A DNA stretch of 64,000 bases from CAWBYL01 sp963793025 (GTDB lineage: Bacteria > Actinomycetota > Acidimicrobiia > Acidimicrobiales > Acidimicrobilacustridaceae). Location: contig CAWBYL010000006.1 in assembly GCA_963793025.1 (NCBI GenBank), positions 930,001 to 994,000 of the forward strand, written 5' to 3'. Positions 1-8,837 of the stretch are shown here, piece after piece (the first letter of the stretch is position 1; each line of letters opens with the position of its first letter). The notes below the pieces were generated by a model, which ran no database searches, was not told the origin of the DNA, and was given only the letters and a program-made list of their open reading frames with translations. A program made the translations under genes and the position numbers.

Positions 1-1999
1 CGCCCAGGCCACGACCGACGCCATCAACGAGAACCCGGGCACCATCCGCAACATCCGGCTGCTCGACCCGTCGATCGTGAAGCAGACGTTCCAGAGCCAG
101 CAGAACCTGACGTCCTTCTACCAATTCAACGACCTCGACGTCGATCGCTACCCGATCGAGACGCCCGACGGTGCGGTGGCCAACACCCAGGTCGTCCTCG
201 GCGTCCGTGAGCTCAACACCGCCGGCATCCCCCAGAAGTCGTGGGAGGGCTCGCACCTGGCCTACACCCACGGCTACGGGCTGGCCCTGGCCCCGGCCAA
301 CGCCACCGACGAGAACGGGGCGCCGAACTACCTGATCAGCGACGTGCCCGTCAGCGTCAACACCGACAAGATCAACGTCGACGTGAGCACGCCGCAGACC
401 TACTACGGCGAGAACCTGCCGGGCTACGCCGTCACCAACACCGAGCGGGCCGAGGTCGACTTCGAGGGCGAAGACGCCGGCCAGGGGGCCTACAGCGGCT
501 CGGGTGGGGTGGTGCTCGACTCCTTCGCCCGCAAGGCGGCCTTCGCTCTGCGGTTCGCCGACTGGAACCTGATCGTCTCCAACTTCTTGACCTCGGACTC
601 CCGGATCGTGTTCGAGCGCGACATCCGGGAGCGGGTCGACACGGTGGCCCCGTTCCTCCAGTTCGACGCCGACCCGTACCCGGTGCTCGTCGACGGTCGC
701 ATCGTCTACATGTTCGACGCCTACACGACCACCAGCCGCTACCCCAACGCCCAACGGGCCGACTCGAGCGGCCTGTCGGCCGGCAGCGGCCTGCAGGGCG
801 AGCGCTTCAACTACATCCGCAACTCGGTCAAGGGCGTGGTCGACACCTACGACGGGACCGTGAAGCTGTACGTGATCGATCCCGACGACCCGATCATCGA
901 GGCCTACCAGAAGGCCTTCCCCGACCTGCTCCTGAACATGGACGACATGCCCCAGGAGCTGCGGGCCCACTGGCGCTTCCCCGAGGACATGTTCCGGGTC
1001 CAGACCAACATGTACGGCCGCTACCACATCTCCGATCCGAGCGCCTTCTACGAGAAGACCTCGGCCTGGTCGGTCGCCGCTGATCCCGGCTCGTCGGTGA
1101 GCGGGGCCGGAACCACCTCGGCGGCGGTCTCCCAGCTGGTGGCCGGACAGGCCACCGCGGTGCCCCGCACCAATCGCATCGAGCCCTTCTACCAGCTGAT
1201 GCGCCTCCCGGGGGAGGACCGCGAGACGTTCGTGATGACGCGGCCCTATGTGCCCTTCTCCGACACGAACAGCAACGAGCGCCAGGTCTTGACGTCGTTC
1301 ATGGTGGCCAAGAGCGACCCCGAGGACTACGGCAAGATCATCGTGTACGAGATGCCGACCGGGCAGGAGATCAACGGGCCGGTGCTGGCCAACTCCCAGA
1401 TCCTCGGCAACCAGGCCATCGCATCCCAGCTCACGCTGCTGAACCAGCAGGGCTCGCATGCGACCCTCGGCAACATGTTGCTGGTTCCGGTGAACGAGTC
1501 GATCCTGTACGTGCGCCCGCTCTACGTCTCCTCCGACGCCAACCCGGTGCCGCTGCTCAAGCAGGTCATCGTGGTGGCCGGCGGGCAGGTCACGATGAAG
1601 CCCACGCTCCGGCAGGCCATCGAGACCCTGTTCCCGGGGGCCAAGGCCGAGACCTTCGAGAGCACGACCATCAAACAGCCGGAGGTGCTCGACCCGAACG
1701 CCAGCCCCGGCAGCACCACCTCCACCACGTCGACGAGCACCACCACGGTGCCGCCCCTGTCGGGGGGCGAGACGGTCGACCAGCTGGTGGCCCTGGCCTC
1801 GCAAGCGCTGAACCAGGCCGAGGCCGCCCTCCTGGCCGGCAACCTGGGCGAGTACCAGGCCAAGGTGGACGAGGCCCAGGGTTACCTGTCCCAGGCCCAG
1901 ACCCTGTCGGGCACCGCGTCCACCTCCACGTCGAGCACGACGGCGCCGAGCACGACGGCGCCGAGCACCACCACCACGGTCGCCGGCACGCCGGCCTGA
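1..1999 (+). CDS. UPF0182 family membrane protein (3' part)
   Basis: The reading frame is open from base 2 of the window, so the start codon and the N-terminal membrane segments lie upstream; about 665 C-terminal residues are present. The sequence matches the large extracytoplasmic part of the UPF0182/COG1615 family (stretches around NLPGYAVTNTERAEVDF and YHISDPSAFYEKTSAW). The family normally has about 900-1000 residues with an N-terminal multi-spanning region. The last 110 residues are a Ser/Thr-rich linker, a short Ala/Gln-rich helix and a second Ser/Thr tail, as is usual for the exposed end of these proteins. The function of the family is not known to me; location in the cell envelope is inferred. 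Confidence 0.9.
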   Translation, partial: AQATTDAINENPGTIRNIRLLDPSIVKQTFQSQQNLTSFYQFNDLDVDRYPIETPDGAVANTQVVLGVRELNTAGIPQKSWEGSHLAYTHGYGLALAPANATDENGAPNYLISDVPVSVNTDKINVDVSTPQTYYGENLPGYAVTNTERAEVDFEGEDAGQGAYSGSGGVVLDSFARKAAFALRFADWNLIVSNFLTSDSRIVFERDIRERVDTVAPFLQFDADPYPVLVDGRIVYMFDAYTTTSRYPNAQRADSSGLSAGSGLQGERFNYIRNSVKGVVDTYDGTVKLYVIDPDDPIIEAYQKAFPDLLLNMDDMPQELRAHWRFPEDMFRVQTNMYGRYHISDPSAFYEKTSAWSVAADPGSSVSGAGTTSAAVSQLVAGQATAVPRTNRIEPFYQLMRLPGEDRETFVMTRPYVPFSDTNSNERQVLTSFMVAKSDPEDYGKIIVYEMPTGQEINGPVLANSQILGNQAIASQLTLLNQQGSHATLGNMLLVPVNESILYVRPLYVSSDANPVPLLKQVIVVAGGQVTMKPTLRQAIETLFPGAKAETFESTTIKQPEVLDPNASPGSTTSTTSTSTTTVPPLSGGETVDQLVALASQALNQAEAALLAGNLGEYQAKVDEAQGYLSQAQTLSGTASTSTSSTTAPSTTAPSTTTTVAGTPA

Positions 2000-2012
2000 G
2001 GTCGCTCCGGCG

Positions 2013-2618
2013 CTATCGGCGCGCCCGCGGGCGGGGCCAGGAGCCGGTCTCCAGCGCCGACACGAACAGGTCCACCGTCTGCTCGAGCGCTTCGTCGGCG
2101 TCGTCGCGGCCCGCGGGGGTCTGGATCTCGCTCTGCACGAGGCCTCGGACCGCGGCGCTGAAGACCTTGTGGGCCACGGCGACCTGCTCCTCGTCGAGGC
2201 CGAACGACACGAAGGTCGCCCGGATCGGTTCGGCCAACCGCGTGCCCCGGGCCGAGAACTCCGGGTCGTCACGACCGGAGAAGGCGTTGATGGCGGCGAT
2301 GCGGCCCGGGTGGGCCCGGGAGAAGTCGCGCTCCACGGTGGCGATGGCGGTGAGGGCGTCACCCCCGCTGCGGCCGAGCGCGGCCCGCCACACCTCGTCG
2401 CTCAGCTCGTCGATGGCCAGGAGGCCGACCTGGAGGCGCAGGTCGGCCAGGTTGGCGACGTGGGTGTAGAGCGACGAGACGTGGCGATCGACCTGCTCGG
2501 CCACCGCTGACAGGGTGAGACGGGACCACCCGTCGGCATCGGCCAGGTCGGCCGCCGCCCGCACGAGGGTGGCCCGGTCGAGGTTGGGGCCGGGGGCCCG
2601 GGCCTGTGTGGCGGTCAC
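2013..2618 (-). CDS. TetR/AcrR family transcriptional regulator
   Basis: This 201-residue protein has an N-terminal helix-turn-helix (TLSAVAEQVDRHVSSLYTHV, residues about 35-55) and an all-helical ligand-binding C-terminus of the TetR type. The start is a GTG at 2618 that overlaps the stop of the upstream amidohydrolase by four bases (GTGA), so the gene is translationally coupled and is the last of a five-gene operon running from 7766 to 2013. A regulator at the end of an acyl-CoA catabolic operon usually represses it in response to a pathway CoA ester; that role is inferred. The palindromes at 7784-7816 in front of the operon are candidate binding sites. Confidence 0.85.
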   Translation of the reverse strand: MTATQARAPGPNLDRATLVRAAADLADADGWSRLTLSAVAEQVDRHVSSLYTHVANLADLRLQVGLLAIDELSDEVWRAALGRSGGDALTAIATVERDFSRAHPGRIAAINAFSGRDDPEFSARGTRLAEPIRATFVSFGLDEEQVAVAHKVFSAAVRGLVQSEIQTPAGRDDADEALEQTVDLFVSALETGSWPRPRARR

Positions 2619-3727
2619 AGCTTCCAGACGTGGACCGCGTTGTCGCACAGCATCTGGCGGCGTTCGTCGGCGGGGATGTCGCCGAAGACCTTCTCGATGA
2701 CGTCCTGGGAGTCGGGCCAGCTGGTCACGGGGTGGGGGAAGTCGGTCGACCACATGATGTTCTCCACGCCGATCTCGTGGCGCAGGAGGTTGATGCCCCG
2801 GGGCTCGTCGATGAACGTCAGCCAGATGTTGCGCTTGAAGTAGTGGCTCGGGAGCTCCTTCAGGTTCTCGAAGACGTAGCCCTGGCGCTCGACCATGTCG
2901 TCGATGAGCTCGAGGTACCAGGCGACCCAGCCCACGCCGGGCTCCACGAAGACGATCCTGAGGTCGGGGAAGCGCTCGAGGACACCGGTCATGACCCACA
3001 TGCCGAACGCCTCGGCGGTGGTGAGCCCGACCTGGCCGACCATCACGCCCTTCTGGGGGGTGGGGTCGCGGCGGGTGAGGTCGTCGAGGGCGGTGTTCAC
3101 GCCGATGTGGCAGCACAGGGGCAGGTCCACCTCCTGCACCGCGGCCCACAGCGGGTCGTAGCTCTCGTCGTAGTAGTCGGGGGCGCCGATCTCGGTGGGG
3201 AACACCGGGATCTGGAGCGACTTGCCGCCCATGGCCGCCACCCGGTGGACCTCGTCGACGGCGGCGGGCACGTCGAGGATGGGGATCTGGTAGCTGACCA
3301 CGAGGCGGCGGGGGTCGGCGGAGGCGAACTCGGCGAGGACGTCGTTGAAGGCCCGCGTGGCCTCGGTCGAGCCGTACTCCATGTCGCCGATGTAGCGGAA
3401 GGCGCTGACCTCGGAGTAGATGACCTCGACGTCGACGCCGTCGGCGGTCATGTCGGCCAGGCGCTCGACGCCGTCGCTGTAGCCCGGCCGGGTGAAGGCG
3501 GCGTGGGGGTTGCGGGTCATGGCATCGGTGTTGGTCTTGGCCTGGGCCATGTTCTGGGCCATGCGCTGGGCGAACGCCTGCTGGGCCTTGTCATAGGGCT
3601 CGTGGAAGCGAGGATCGAGGTGGGACTTGATCTGGTCCTGGCTGATGGAGACGTGCGAGTCGGCGGAGATGATCCGCTCGCCCCTGTGGTTGAGCACGAT
3701 GTCGGACTGGTTCTCGGTGACGGTCAT
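2615..3727 (-). CDS. amidohydrolase family protein (COG2159)
   Basis: A 370-residue TIM-barrel metal-dependent hydrolase of the amidohydrolase-2 type. Visible family marks are the N-terminal D-x-H (SADSHVS, residues about 21-27), a central metal-ligand His (LPLCCHIGVN), an ERFPDLRIVFVEPG strand and the C-terminal Asp strand (NIMWSTDFPHP). The start codon is preceded by a suitable purine-rich stretch and lies 15 bases after the thiolase-like gene, in the same operon. Such proteins beside CoA transferases and thiolases often hydrolyse or decarboxylate ring or dicarboxylate intermediates; the substrate here cannot be read from sequence. Confidence 0.9.
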   Translation of the reverse strand: MTVTENQSDIVLNHRGERIISADSHVSISQDQIKSHLDPRFHEPYDKAQQAFAQRMAQNMAQAKTNTDAMTRNPHAAFTRPGYSDGVERLADMTADGVDVEVIYSEVSAFRYIGDMEYGSTEATRAFNDVLAEFASADPRRLVVSYQIPILDVPAAVDEVHRVAAMGGKSLQIPVFPTEIGAPDYYDESYDPLWAAVQEVDLPLCCHIGVNTALDDLTRRDPTPQKGVMVGQVGLTTAEAFGMWVMTGVLERFPDLRIVFVEPGVGWVAWYLELIDDMVERQGYVFENLKELPSHYFKRNIWLTFIDEPRGINLLRHEIGVENIMWSTDFPHPVTSWPDSQDVIEKVFGDIPADERRQMLCDNAVHVWKL

Positions 3728-3742
3728 GGGTACCCCTGTAGG

Positions 3743-4909
3743 TCAGTGGCCGAGGATGAGGCCGCTACGACCGGCGCTGACGAGCACGTGCTCGACGCCG
3801 GAGATCTGGTTCGGTGCGGTGCCCCGGAGCTGGCGCACCCCTTCGATGATGTTGTTCACGCCGTGGATGTAGCCCTCGCCGAGGAGGCCGCCGTTGGTGT
3901 TGACGGGGAGCGACCCACCCCGCCCGATGTGGCCGTCGGCGACGAACCCGGCGGCCTCGCCCCGACCGCACAACCCGAGCGACTCGAGCTGCAGGAACAC
4001 GATGGGGCTGAAGTTCTCGTAGATCATGGCCACGTCGACGTCGGCCGCGGTGATGTCGGCCTCGCCGTAGAGCCGACGGGCGAGCGCGGCGGCCTCCTGG
4101 TGCTCGGTGAGGTCCTGGTCGTAGTAGGCGAACATCTCGTGGCCACCTTCGAGGTGGGCAGCCTCGGCGGCGAGGATGGGCACGGCGACGGTGTCGAGGT
4201 CGGCGGCCCGTTCGGCCCGGGTGACGACGAGGGCGACGCCACCGTCGCTCTCCAGGCAGCAGTCGAGCTTGCGCAGGATGGGCTCGACGATCCAACGGCT
4301 GGCCTGGTGGTCGTCGAGGGTGATGGGCCGCTTGTAGAACTGGGCGTTGGGGTTGGTGCTGGCCCAGTCGCGAGCGGCGACGGTGTAGCGACCGAAGTCG
4401 GGGTTGGTGAGACCGAACTCGTGCATGTAGCGCTGGAAGGCGAGGGCGTAGATCTTGGCCGGGGTGTCGAGCCCGAAGGGCATGGCGAAGTTCCATGCCG
4501 GGTCGGGGTTGCCGGCCCGCTGGGGCTGGCCGAACCGGTGACCGGAGCGCTCGTTGAACGCCCGGTAGATCAACACGGCGTCGGCGTGCCCGCTCTCCAC
4601 CGCCGCGGCGGCCAGCTGCACGGTGGCACAGGCCCCGCCGCCCCCACCCCGCGTGCGGGCCGAGTAGCGCAGCTCGGTCACGCCCAGGCTGCGGATGAGG
4701 GCCAGCTCGTCGTTGGTGTCCATGGTGAACGTGACGCTGCCGTCGATGTCGGCCGGTGACAGCCCGGCGTCGACGATGGCGTCGCGGGAGGCCTCGGCGG
4801 CCAACTGCAGGGTGGAGCGGCCGGAGTTCTGGGAGAACTCGGTGTGGCCGATGCCGGCGATGACCGCTCGGCGGTGGGCGGGGAGGCCGTTGTTGGACGC
4901 TGAGCTCAT
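3743..4909 (-). CDS. thiolase-like / lipid-transfer-type acyl-CoA enzyme
   Basis: A 388-residue thiolase-fold protein. It has the N-terminal IAGIGHTEFS start, a GGGGGACATVQLAAAAVESGHADAVL segment carrying the Cys region, and a C-terminal NTNGGLLGEGYIHG loop, as in SCP-x/Ltp2-type non-condensing thiolases. The start ATG at 4909 overlaps the OB-fold gene stop (ATGA). The pairing with a DUF35 OB-fold/Zn-ribbon protein is typical of enzymes where the OB partner binds the acyl-CoA, as in Ltp2/ChsH2-type steroid side-chain retro-aldolases and some acetoacetyl-CoA synthases. Whether it cleaves by thiolysis or retro-aldol chemistry is not determined by sequence. Confidence 0.85.
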   Translation of the reverse strand: MSSASNNGLPAHRRAVIAGIGHTEFSQNSGRSTLQLAAEASRDAIVDAGLSPADIDGSVTFTMDTNDELALIRSLGVTELRYSARTRGGGGGACATVQLAAAAVESGHADAVLIYRAFNERSGHRFGQPQRAGNPDPAWNFAMPFGLDTPAKIYALAFQRYMHEFGLTNPDFGRYTVAARDWASTNPNAQFYKRPITLDDHQASRWIVEPILRKLDCCLESDGGVALVVTRAERAADLDTVAVPILAAEAAHLEGGHEMFAYYDQDLTEHQEAAALARRLYGEADITAADVDVAMIYENFSPIVFLQLESLGLCGRGEAAGFVADGHIGRGGSLPVNTNGGLLGEGYIHGVNNIIEGVRQLRGTAPNQISGVEHVLVSAGRSGLILGH

Positions 4910-5316
4910 CGGGTGGCCTCCGCCCTGGGGGCCAGCCGGAACTGAGGGAGCACGACGTCGCCGTAGGTGACGAAGCAGACCTCGACCGGGAGGCCGTTGT
5001 CGACGTCGGTGACGGCCGCGTCGACCAGGTTGGACACGATCCGGGTGCCCTCCTCGAGGTCGACGAGGATGACCACCCGGGGTTCGGCGTCGGGCTCGGT
5101 CGGGTGGTGCGAGACGATCCAGGAGTGGATCGTTCCCCGGCCGGTGGACTCGGCCGCGTCGGATTCGAGCGAGCCGCACCGGGCGCACATCGGTGCCGGG
5201 GGATGCCGGAGCGTGTGGCAGCTGACGCAGCGTTGGATGAGCAGCTCGTCGTGGCGCGCTCCTTCCCAGAAGAAGGCGTCGTCGCGGTCGGGGATGGGCG
5301 CCTTGACGGTGGTCAT
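4906..5316 (-). CDS. Zn-ribbon / DUF35 OB-fold acyl-CoA-binding subunit
   Basis: A 136-residue protein with an N-terminal helix, a rubredoxin-like zinc ribbon (CVSC at about residues 31-34 and CARC at 44-47) and a C-terminal OB fold (GRGTIHSWIVSHHP onward). This is the standard DUF35 architecture. It overlaps both neighbours by four bases (4906-4909 and 5313-5316), so it is coupled between the CoA transferase and the thiolase-like gene and very likely forms a complex with the latter. Confidence 0.9.
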   Translation of the reverse strand: MTTVKAPIPDRDDAFFWEGARHDELLIQRCVSCHTLRHPPAPMCARCGSLESDAAESTGRGTIHSWIVSHHPTEPDAEPRVVILVDLEEGTRIVSNLVDAAVTDVDNGLPVEVCFVTYGDVVLPQFRLAPRAEATR

Positions 5317-7766
5317 GTGGCGCGCTCCTGGGTGAGGGTGGCCTGTTTGACGATGCCGGCCTCCACGAGGCCGTCGATCGCGGCTTGGTCGTACCCGAGC
5401 TCCAGGAGCAGGGCGGTGGTGTCGTGGCCCACGATCAACGGCGGCCCGGCGACGCGGGAGGGTGTCTCGGAGAAGGACCACAGCGCGCCGAACTGCTCGA
5501 AGCGTCCGACCTGGGCCTGCTGGGTGGAGGTGACGAGACCGGCGTCGCGATAGGCCGGGTCGTCGAACAGGCGGTGGACGAAGTCGGGGTCGTCCACCTC
5601 GCAGGGAACGCCGGCGGCGTCGAGGCGGGCGAACCAGTCGGCGGCCGAGGCGGTGCGCAGCACGTCGGTGAGGGCGGCGGCGAGGACGTCGGCCCGTTCG
5701 GCCCGACCGGCGGCGGTGGCGTAGTGGCCGACGGTCAGGCGGTCGTCGTCGAGCACCTTGGTCATGGCCGCCCACTGGCTGTCGTCGTCGACGGCCAGGC
5801 ACAACCAGCCGTCGCCCGTGTCGTACAGGCGGTGGAGAGGGCCGAAGCCGAACATGTCACGGTCGACGTGAGGTCGGTCGACCCCGACGCCGTCGGCGTC
5901 GATCCACCCGTAGGAGGTGTTGAGCAGGCACGCCGCGGTGATGTTGGTGGTGAGGAACTGGCCCTCGCCGGTGCGGTCGCGGTGCATGAGGGCCTGGATC
6001 ATCCCGGCGGCCGACAGGAAGCCGTTGCCGGTGTCACCGAACGAGGTGAGGCTCCAGATCGGCTTGCCGCCGTCGGCCACGCCGCCGTCCTCGTATTCGA
6101 TGCCGGCCAGGCAGGCGCCGGTCTGGTCGTTGCCCGGGAGGTGGGCCCGGCTGGGGTCGAACCCGGCGGTGTGGCAGTAGATGAGGTCGGGCTTCACCGT
6201 TCGCAGTGACTCGTAGTCGACGCCGAGGCGGATGGCGGCCTCGTAGCGCATGTTGTGCTGGACGATGTCGGCCCGCTCGACCAGGCGGTGGAGGATCTCC
6301 ATCGCCTGCGGGTCCTTCAGGTTCAGCGAGATCGACTGCTTGCCCCGGTTGGCGCAGAAGGCGATGTGGGTGGCGTGCCAGAAGTCGTCCCACAAGGTGT
6401 TGGTCTTGATGACGGTGGCGCCGAGGTCGGACAGCACCTGGGTTCCCCACGGGCCGGCGATGGCCAGGCCGAGGTCGAGCACGACCACGCCGTCGAGCGG
6501 CCACCGCAGTTCACGGGGCTCCGCCGGGCCCTCGGCGGTCACCGGGGGAATCCCGAGCTCGGCGAGGACGTCGTCGGTGTGTTGGCCGGGGGACGGGGCC
6601 GGGCCGCGAACCGCGGCGGGGGTGGCCCGCATGTCGGTGAGGACACCGGCGTGGCGGATCGGGCCGAGCTCGGGGTCGTCGACCTCGACGACGATGCCGG
6701 CGTCGAGCAGGGCGGGATCGGCGAGCGCCGTCTCGATCGACCGGACGGGTTGCAGGGCCACGCCCACTTCGGCGGCCACGTCGACCCACTCCGCCGCCGG
6801 GAAGCGGGCGTAGGCCGCCGCCATCTCCGGGTGGTAGTGGGCCAGCACGACGAGCTCGCTGTAGTCCGGACCGATGCGGGTGGGGTCCTGGCGGGGGGCC
6901 TTGGCGGCGCTGGGGTCGAGGGTGTCGCCCTCCGACACGCCGAGGGCGAAGGCGGGGTTGGGCACCCAGTTCTGGATCCAGTTGCCGTCGGCGCACCGGA
7001 AGTGGCCCTTGCTGCCACGCGGGTCCATGATCCAGCTCAGGTAGCCGTCGGCGGTCGGGTCCTCGGGCTTCTGCCAGGCCCCGGCCGTGGCGGCCAGCAC
7101 GCCCTGGAGCATCGAGGTCTCGACCCACTGGCCCCGGCCGGTGCGTCCGCGTGCGAGCAGGGCGGCGCTGATGCCGGTGGTGGCGAGGAAGGCCGCGCCC
7201 AGGCTGGGCCAGCTCGACCGGGGGAACAGCGGGCCCTCCCGCTCGGGCCCGTCGGCGCACCCCGGTGGGATGTCGAGGTCGGCGAGCTCGACGGGCAGGT
7301 CGCACAGCTCCCCGATGGTGGTGCCCAGTCGGCCCCGCTGGTCCCAGTGGATGCCGGTACGGGCGGCGACGAGAGCGTCCACCGCCGGGCGGTCACGCTC
7401 GGGCACGTGGCGCCCGTAGGCGGTGATGGAGCACAGCACCAGCCTCGGGTTGCGGGCCTGCAGGCTGTCCCAGTCGAGGCCGAGGCCGGCGGCCACGCCG
7501 GGGGCGTAGCTCTCCACCACCACGTCGGCCCGGTCGATGAGCTCGAGGAGCTGCCGGCGCCCGGCGTCGTCGTCGAGGTCGACGACCGCGCTGCGCTTGC
7601 CCCGGTGCCACACCCGCGATCCGGTGAACGCCCGAGTGGGATCACCACCCGGCGGTTCGATCTTCACCACATCGGCGCCGTGATCGGCGAGCAACATCGT
7701 GGCCATTGGTCCGGCGATCCCCGACGACAGATCGAGGACCCGGATTCCCCCCAGAGGTCCGTTCAT
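5313..7766 (-). CDS. tandem two-domain CaiB/BaiF CoA transferase
   Basis: An 817-residue protein formed by two class III CoA-transferase domains in one chain. The first starts at IRVLDLSSGIAGPM (residues about 8-21), the second at VVVLDLGLAIAGPWGTQVL (about 425). Single-domain CaiB/BaiF proteins are about 400 residues and work as interlocked dimers, so this is a fused pseudo-dimer. Domain 1 has RGKRSAVVDLDDDAGR and domain 2 has NRGKQSISLNLKDPQA at the CoA-binding region. First gene of the operon; a CoA transferase would activate a carboxylic acid for the following enzymes. Substrate unknown. Confidence 0.93.
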   Translation of the reverse strand: MNGPLGGIRVLDLSSGIAGPMATMLLADHGADVVKIEPPGGDPTRAFTGSRVWHRGKRSAVVDLDDDAGRRQLLELIDRADVVVESYAPGVAAGLGLDWDSLQARNPRLVLCSITAYGRHVPERDRPAVDALVAARTGIHWDQRGRLGTTIGELCDLPVELADLDIPPGCADGPEREGPLFPRSSWPSLGAAFLATTGISAALLARGRTGRGQWVETSMLQGVLAATAGAWQKPEDPTADGYLSWIMDPRGSKGHFRCADGNWIQNWVPNPAFALGVSEGDTLDPSAAKAPRQDPTRIGPDYSELVVLAHYHPEMAAAYARFPAAEWVDVAAEVGVALQPVRSIETALADPALLDAGIVVEVDDPELGPIRHAGVLTDMRATPAAVRGPAPSPGQHTDDVLAELGIPPVTAEGPAEPRELRWPLDGVVVLDLGLAIAGPWGTQVLSDLGATVIKTNTLWDDFWHATHIAFCANRGKQSISLNLKDPQAMEILHRLVERADIVQHNMRYEAAIRLGVDYESLRTVKPDLIYCHTAGFDPSRAHLPGNDQTGACLAGIEYEDGGVADGGKPIWSLTSFGDTGNGFLSAAGMIQALMHRDRTGEGQFLTTNITAACLLNTSYGWIDADGVGVDRPHVDRDMFGFGPLHRLYDTGDGWLCLAVDDDSQWAAMTKVLDDDRLTVGHYATAAGRAERADVLAAALTDVLRTASAADWFARLDAAGVPCEVDDPDFVHRLFDDPAYRDAGLVTSTQQAQVGRFEQFGALWSFSETPSRVAGPPLIVGHDTTALLLELGYDQAAIDGLVEAGIVKQATLTQERAT

Positions 7767-7783
7767 GACCCCGTTCTACCGGA

Positions 7784-7816
7784 CCAAAAGAGTTTTGGCA
7801 ATACCCAACATGGGTA
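7784..7816. promoter_or_regulatory. two palindromes in a divergent promoter
   Basis: Between the divergent CoA-transferase operon (start 7766) and the hydrolase gene (start 7832) lie CCAAAA-GAG-TTTTGG at 7784-7798 (perfect 6-base arms) and TACCC-AACAT-GGGTA at 7802-7816 (perfect 5-base arms). Their place in a 65-base divergent promoter suggests operators, perhaps for the operon-encoded TetR. The regulator assignment is inference. Confidence 0.5.
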
Positions 7817-7831
7817 CGCACAGGGGCGGAG

Positions 7832-8803
7832 ATGGCTACTGTCGACCCCGTGACCCGAGCTCACCGACTCGACATCGACGTCCGCTCCGTCGCCCCCGCC
7901 GGGGCGACCACGGTGGCGGTCGACGTCTTCCTGCCCGACGCCGACGTCGTCGGCGCCCCGCTGGTCGTGTGCCTGCCCGGCGGCGGGATGACCCGGACCT
8001 ACTTCGACCTGCCCGACGAGGTGCCGGGGGGCTGGTCGATGGCCCGTCACCTGGTGGATTCCCACGGCGTCGCGGTGGCGGCGATCGACCACCTGGGGGT
8101 CGGTGACAGCCCCCCGCCCGACGACCCCTACACGCTCACGCCCCGCGTGGTGGCGGCGGTGAACCACCGCGTCGCCGAACAGGTCGTCGCCCTCCTCGAC
8201 GCCGGGGCGGTGGACGACGAGCCGCCGTTCTCGCCCACCGCGCTCATCGGCCTGGGTCACTCCATGGGCGCCATGTTGGTGGTGCACCAACAGGCCCGCC
8301 ACCGGACCTTCGCCGGCCTCGTCCTCCTCGGGTTCGGCGCCGCCGGGCTGCCCGAACACCTCGATGAGGACGAGGCCGCCTACGCCGGGCGCCCCGACGA
8401 GCTCGAGCTGGCCCTGCCCGCCCTCGTGGCCTCCCGGTTCGGTCGTCCGCTCGTTGCGGGTTCGACCAGCAGCTCGGACTTCCTCAACGTGGGGGCCACC
8501 ACCCCGGGCGCCCGTGACCTGCTCGGCCGGGCCAGCGGCTCCCTGCTGGCCCTCGGCGGCCTGGCCTCGATGATCCCGGGTAGCTCCGACGACGTGCTGG
8601 CCGCTGTGGCCGTACCCGTGCTCGTCGCCGTGGGCGAGCACGACATCGTGTCCGAGCTCGACTCGCTCGCGGCCCGGATGTCCTCGGCCCCCTCGGTCGA
8701 CCTCTTCGTGCTCCCTGGTGCCGGCCACAACCACGTCATCGCCGACGGCCGCCACCTGCTGTGGGACGAGGTCGGTCGCTGGGTGACGGCGCTGGGCGCC
8801 TGA
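7832..8803 (+). CDS. alpha/beta hydrolase
   Basis: A 323-residue alpha/beta-hydrolase. An oxyanion-hole region is visible (LPGGGMTRTY, residues about 49-58). The nucleophile elbow is GHSMG (about residues 147-151). The late acid lies near VAVGEHDIVSE and the catalytic His near GAGHNHVI close to the C-terminus. Full catalytic triad is therefore present. It is transcribed away from the CoA-transferase operon from a shared promoter region, so it may act on an ester or thioester in the same route. The ATG at 7832 is the first start after the palindromes; a second in-frame GTG at 7850 is possible. Confidence 0.85.
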   Translation: MATVDPVTRAHRLDIDVRSVAPAGATTVAVDVFLPDADVVGAPLVVCLPGGGMTRTYFDLPDEVPGGWSMARHLVDSHGVAVAAIDHLGVGDSPPPDDPYTLTPRVVAAVNHRVAEQVVALLDAGAVDDEPPFSPTALIGLGHSMGAMLVVHQQARHRTFAGLVLLGFGAAGLPEHLDEDEAAYAGRPDELELALPALVASRFGRPLVAGSTSSSDFLNVGATTPGARDLLGRASGSLLALGGLASMIPGSSDDVLAAVAVPVLVAVGEHDIVSELDSLAARMSSAPSVDLFVLPGAGHNHVIADGRHLLWDEVGRWVTALGA

Positions 8804-8816
8804 CCCGACGGTGCGC

Positions 8817-8837
8817 CGACGGCGCGACGCGCCGTCG
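8817..8837. terminator. bidirectional hairpin terminator
   Basis: The perfect inverted repeat CGACGGCG/CGCCGTCG sits in the 34-base gap between two convergent genes (ends 8803 and 8838). It has no U-tract on either side, as is common for high-GC actinobacterial terminators. Confidence 0.55.

Noticed and set aside
1680..1999. Ser/Thr-rich tail repeats of the UPF0182 protein as a DNA repeat element
   Set aside because: The repetition follows from the coding of a Thr/Ser-rich protein tail and is not an independent repeat.
2606..4759. 717-residue plus-strand frame across the amidohydrolase and thiolase genes
   Set aside because: Gly/Val/Asp/His-rich low-complexity translation of a high-GC shadow frame; the minus-strand genes have clear family motifs.
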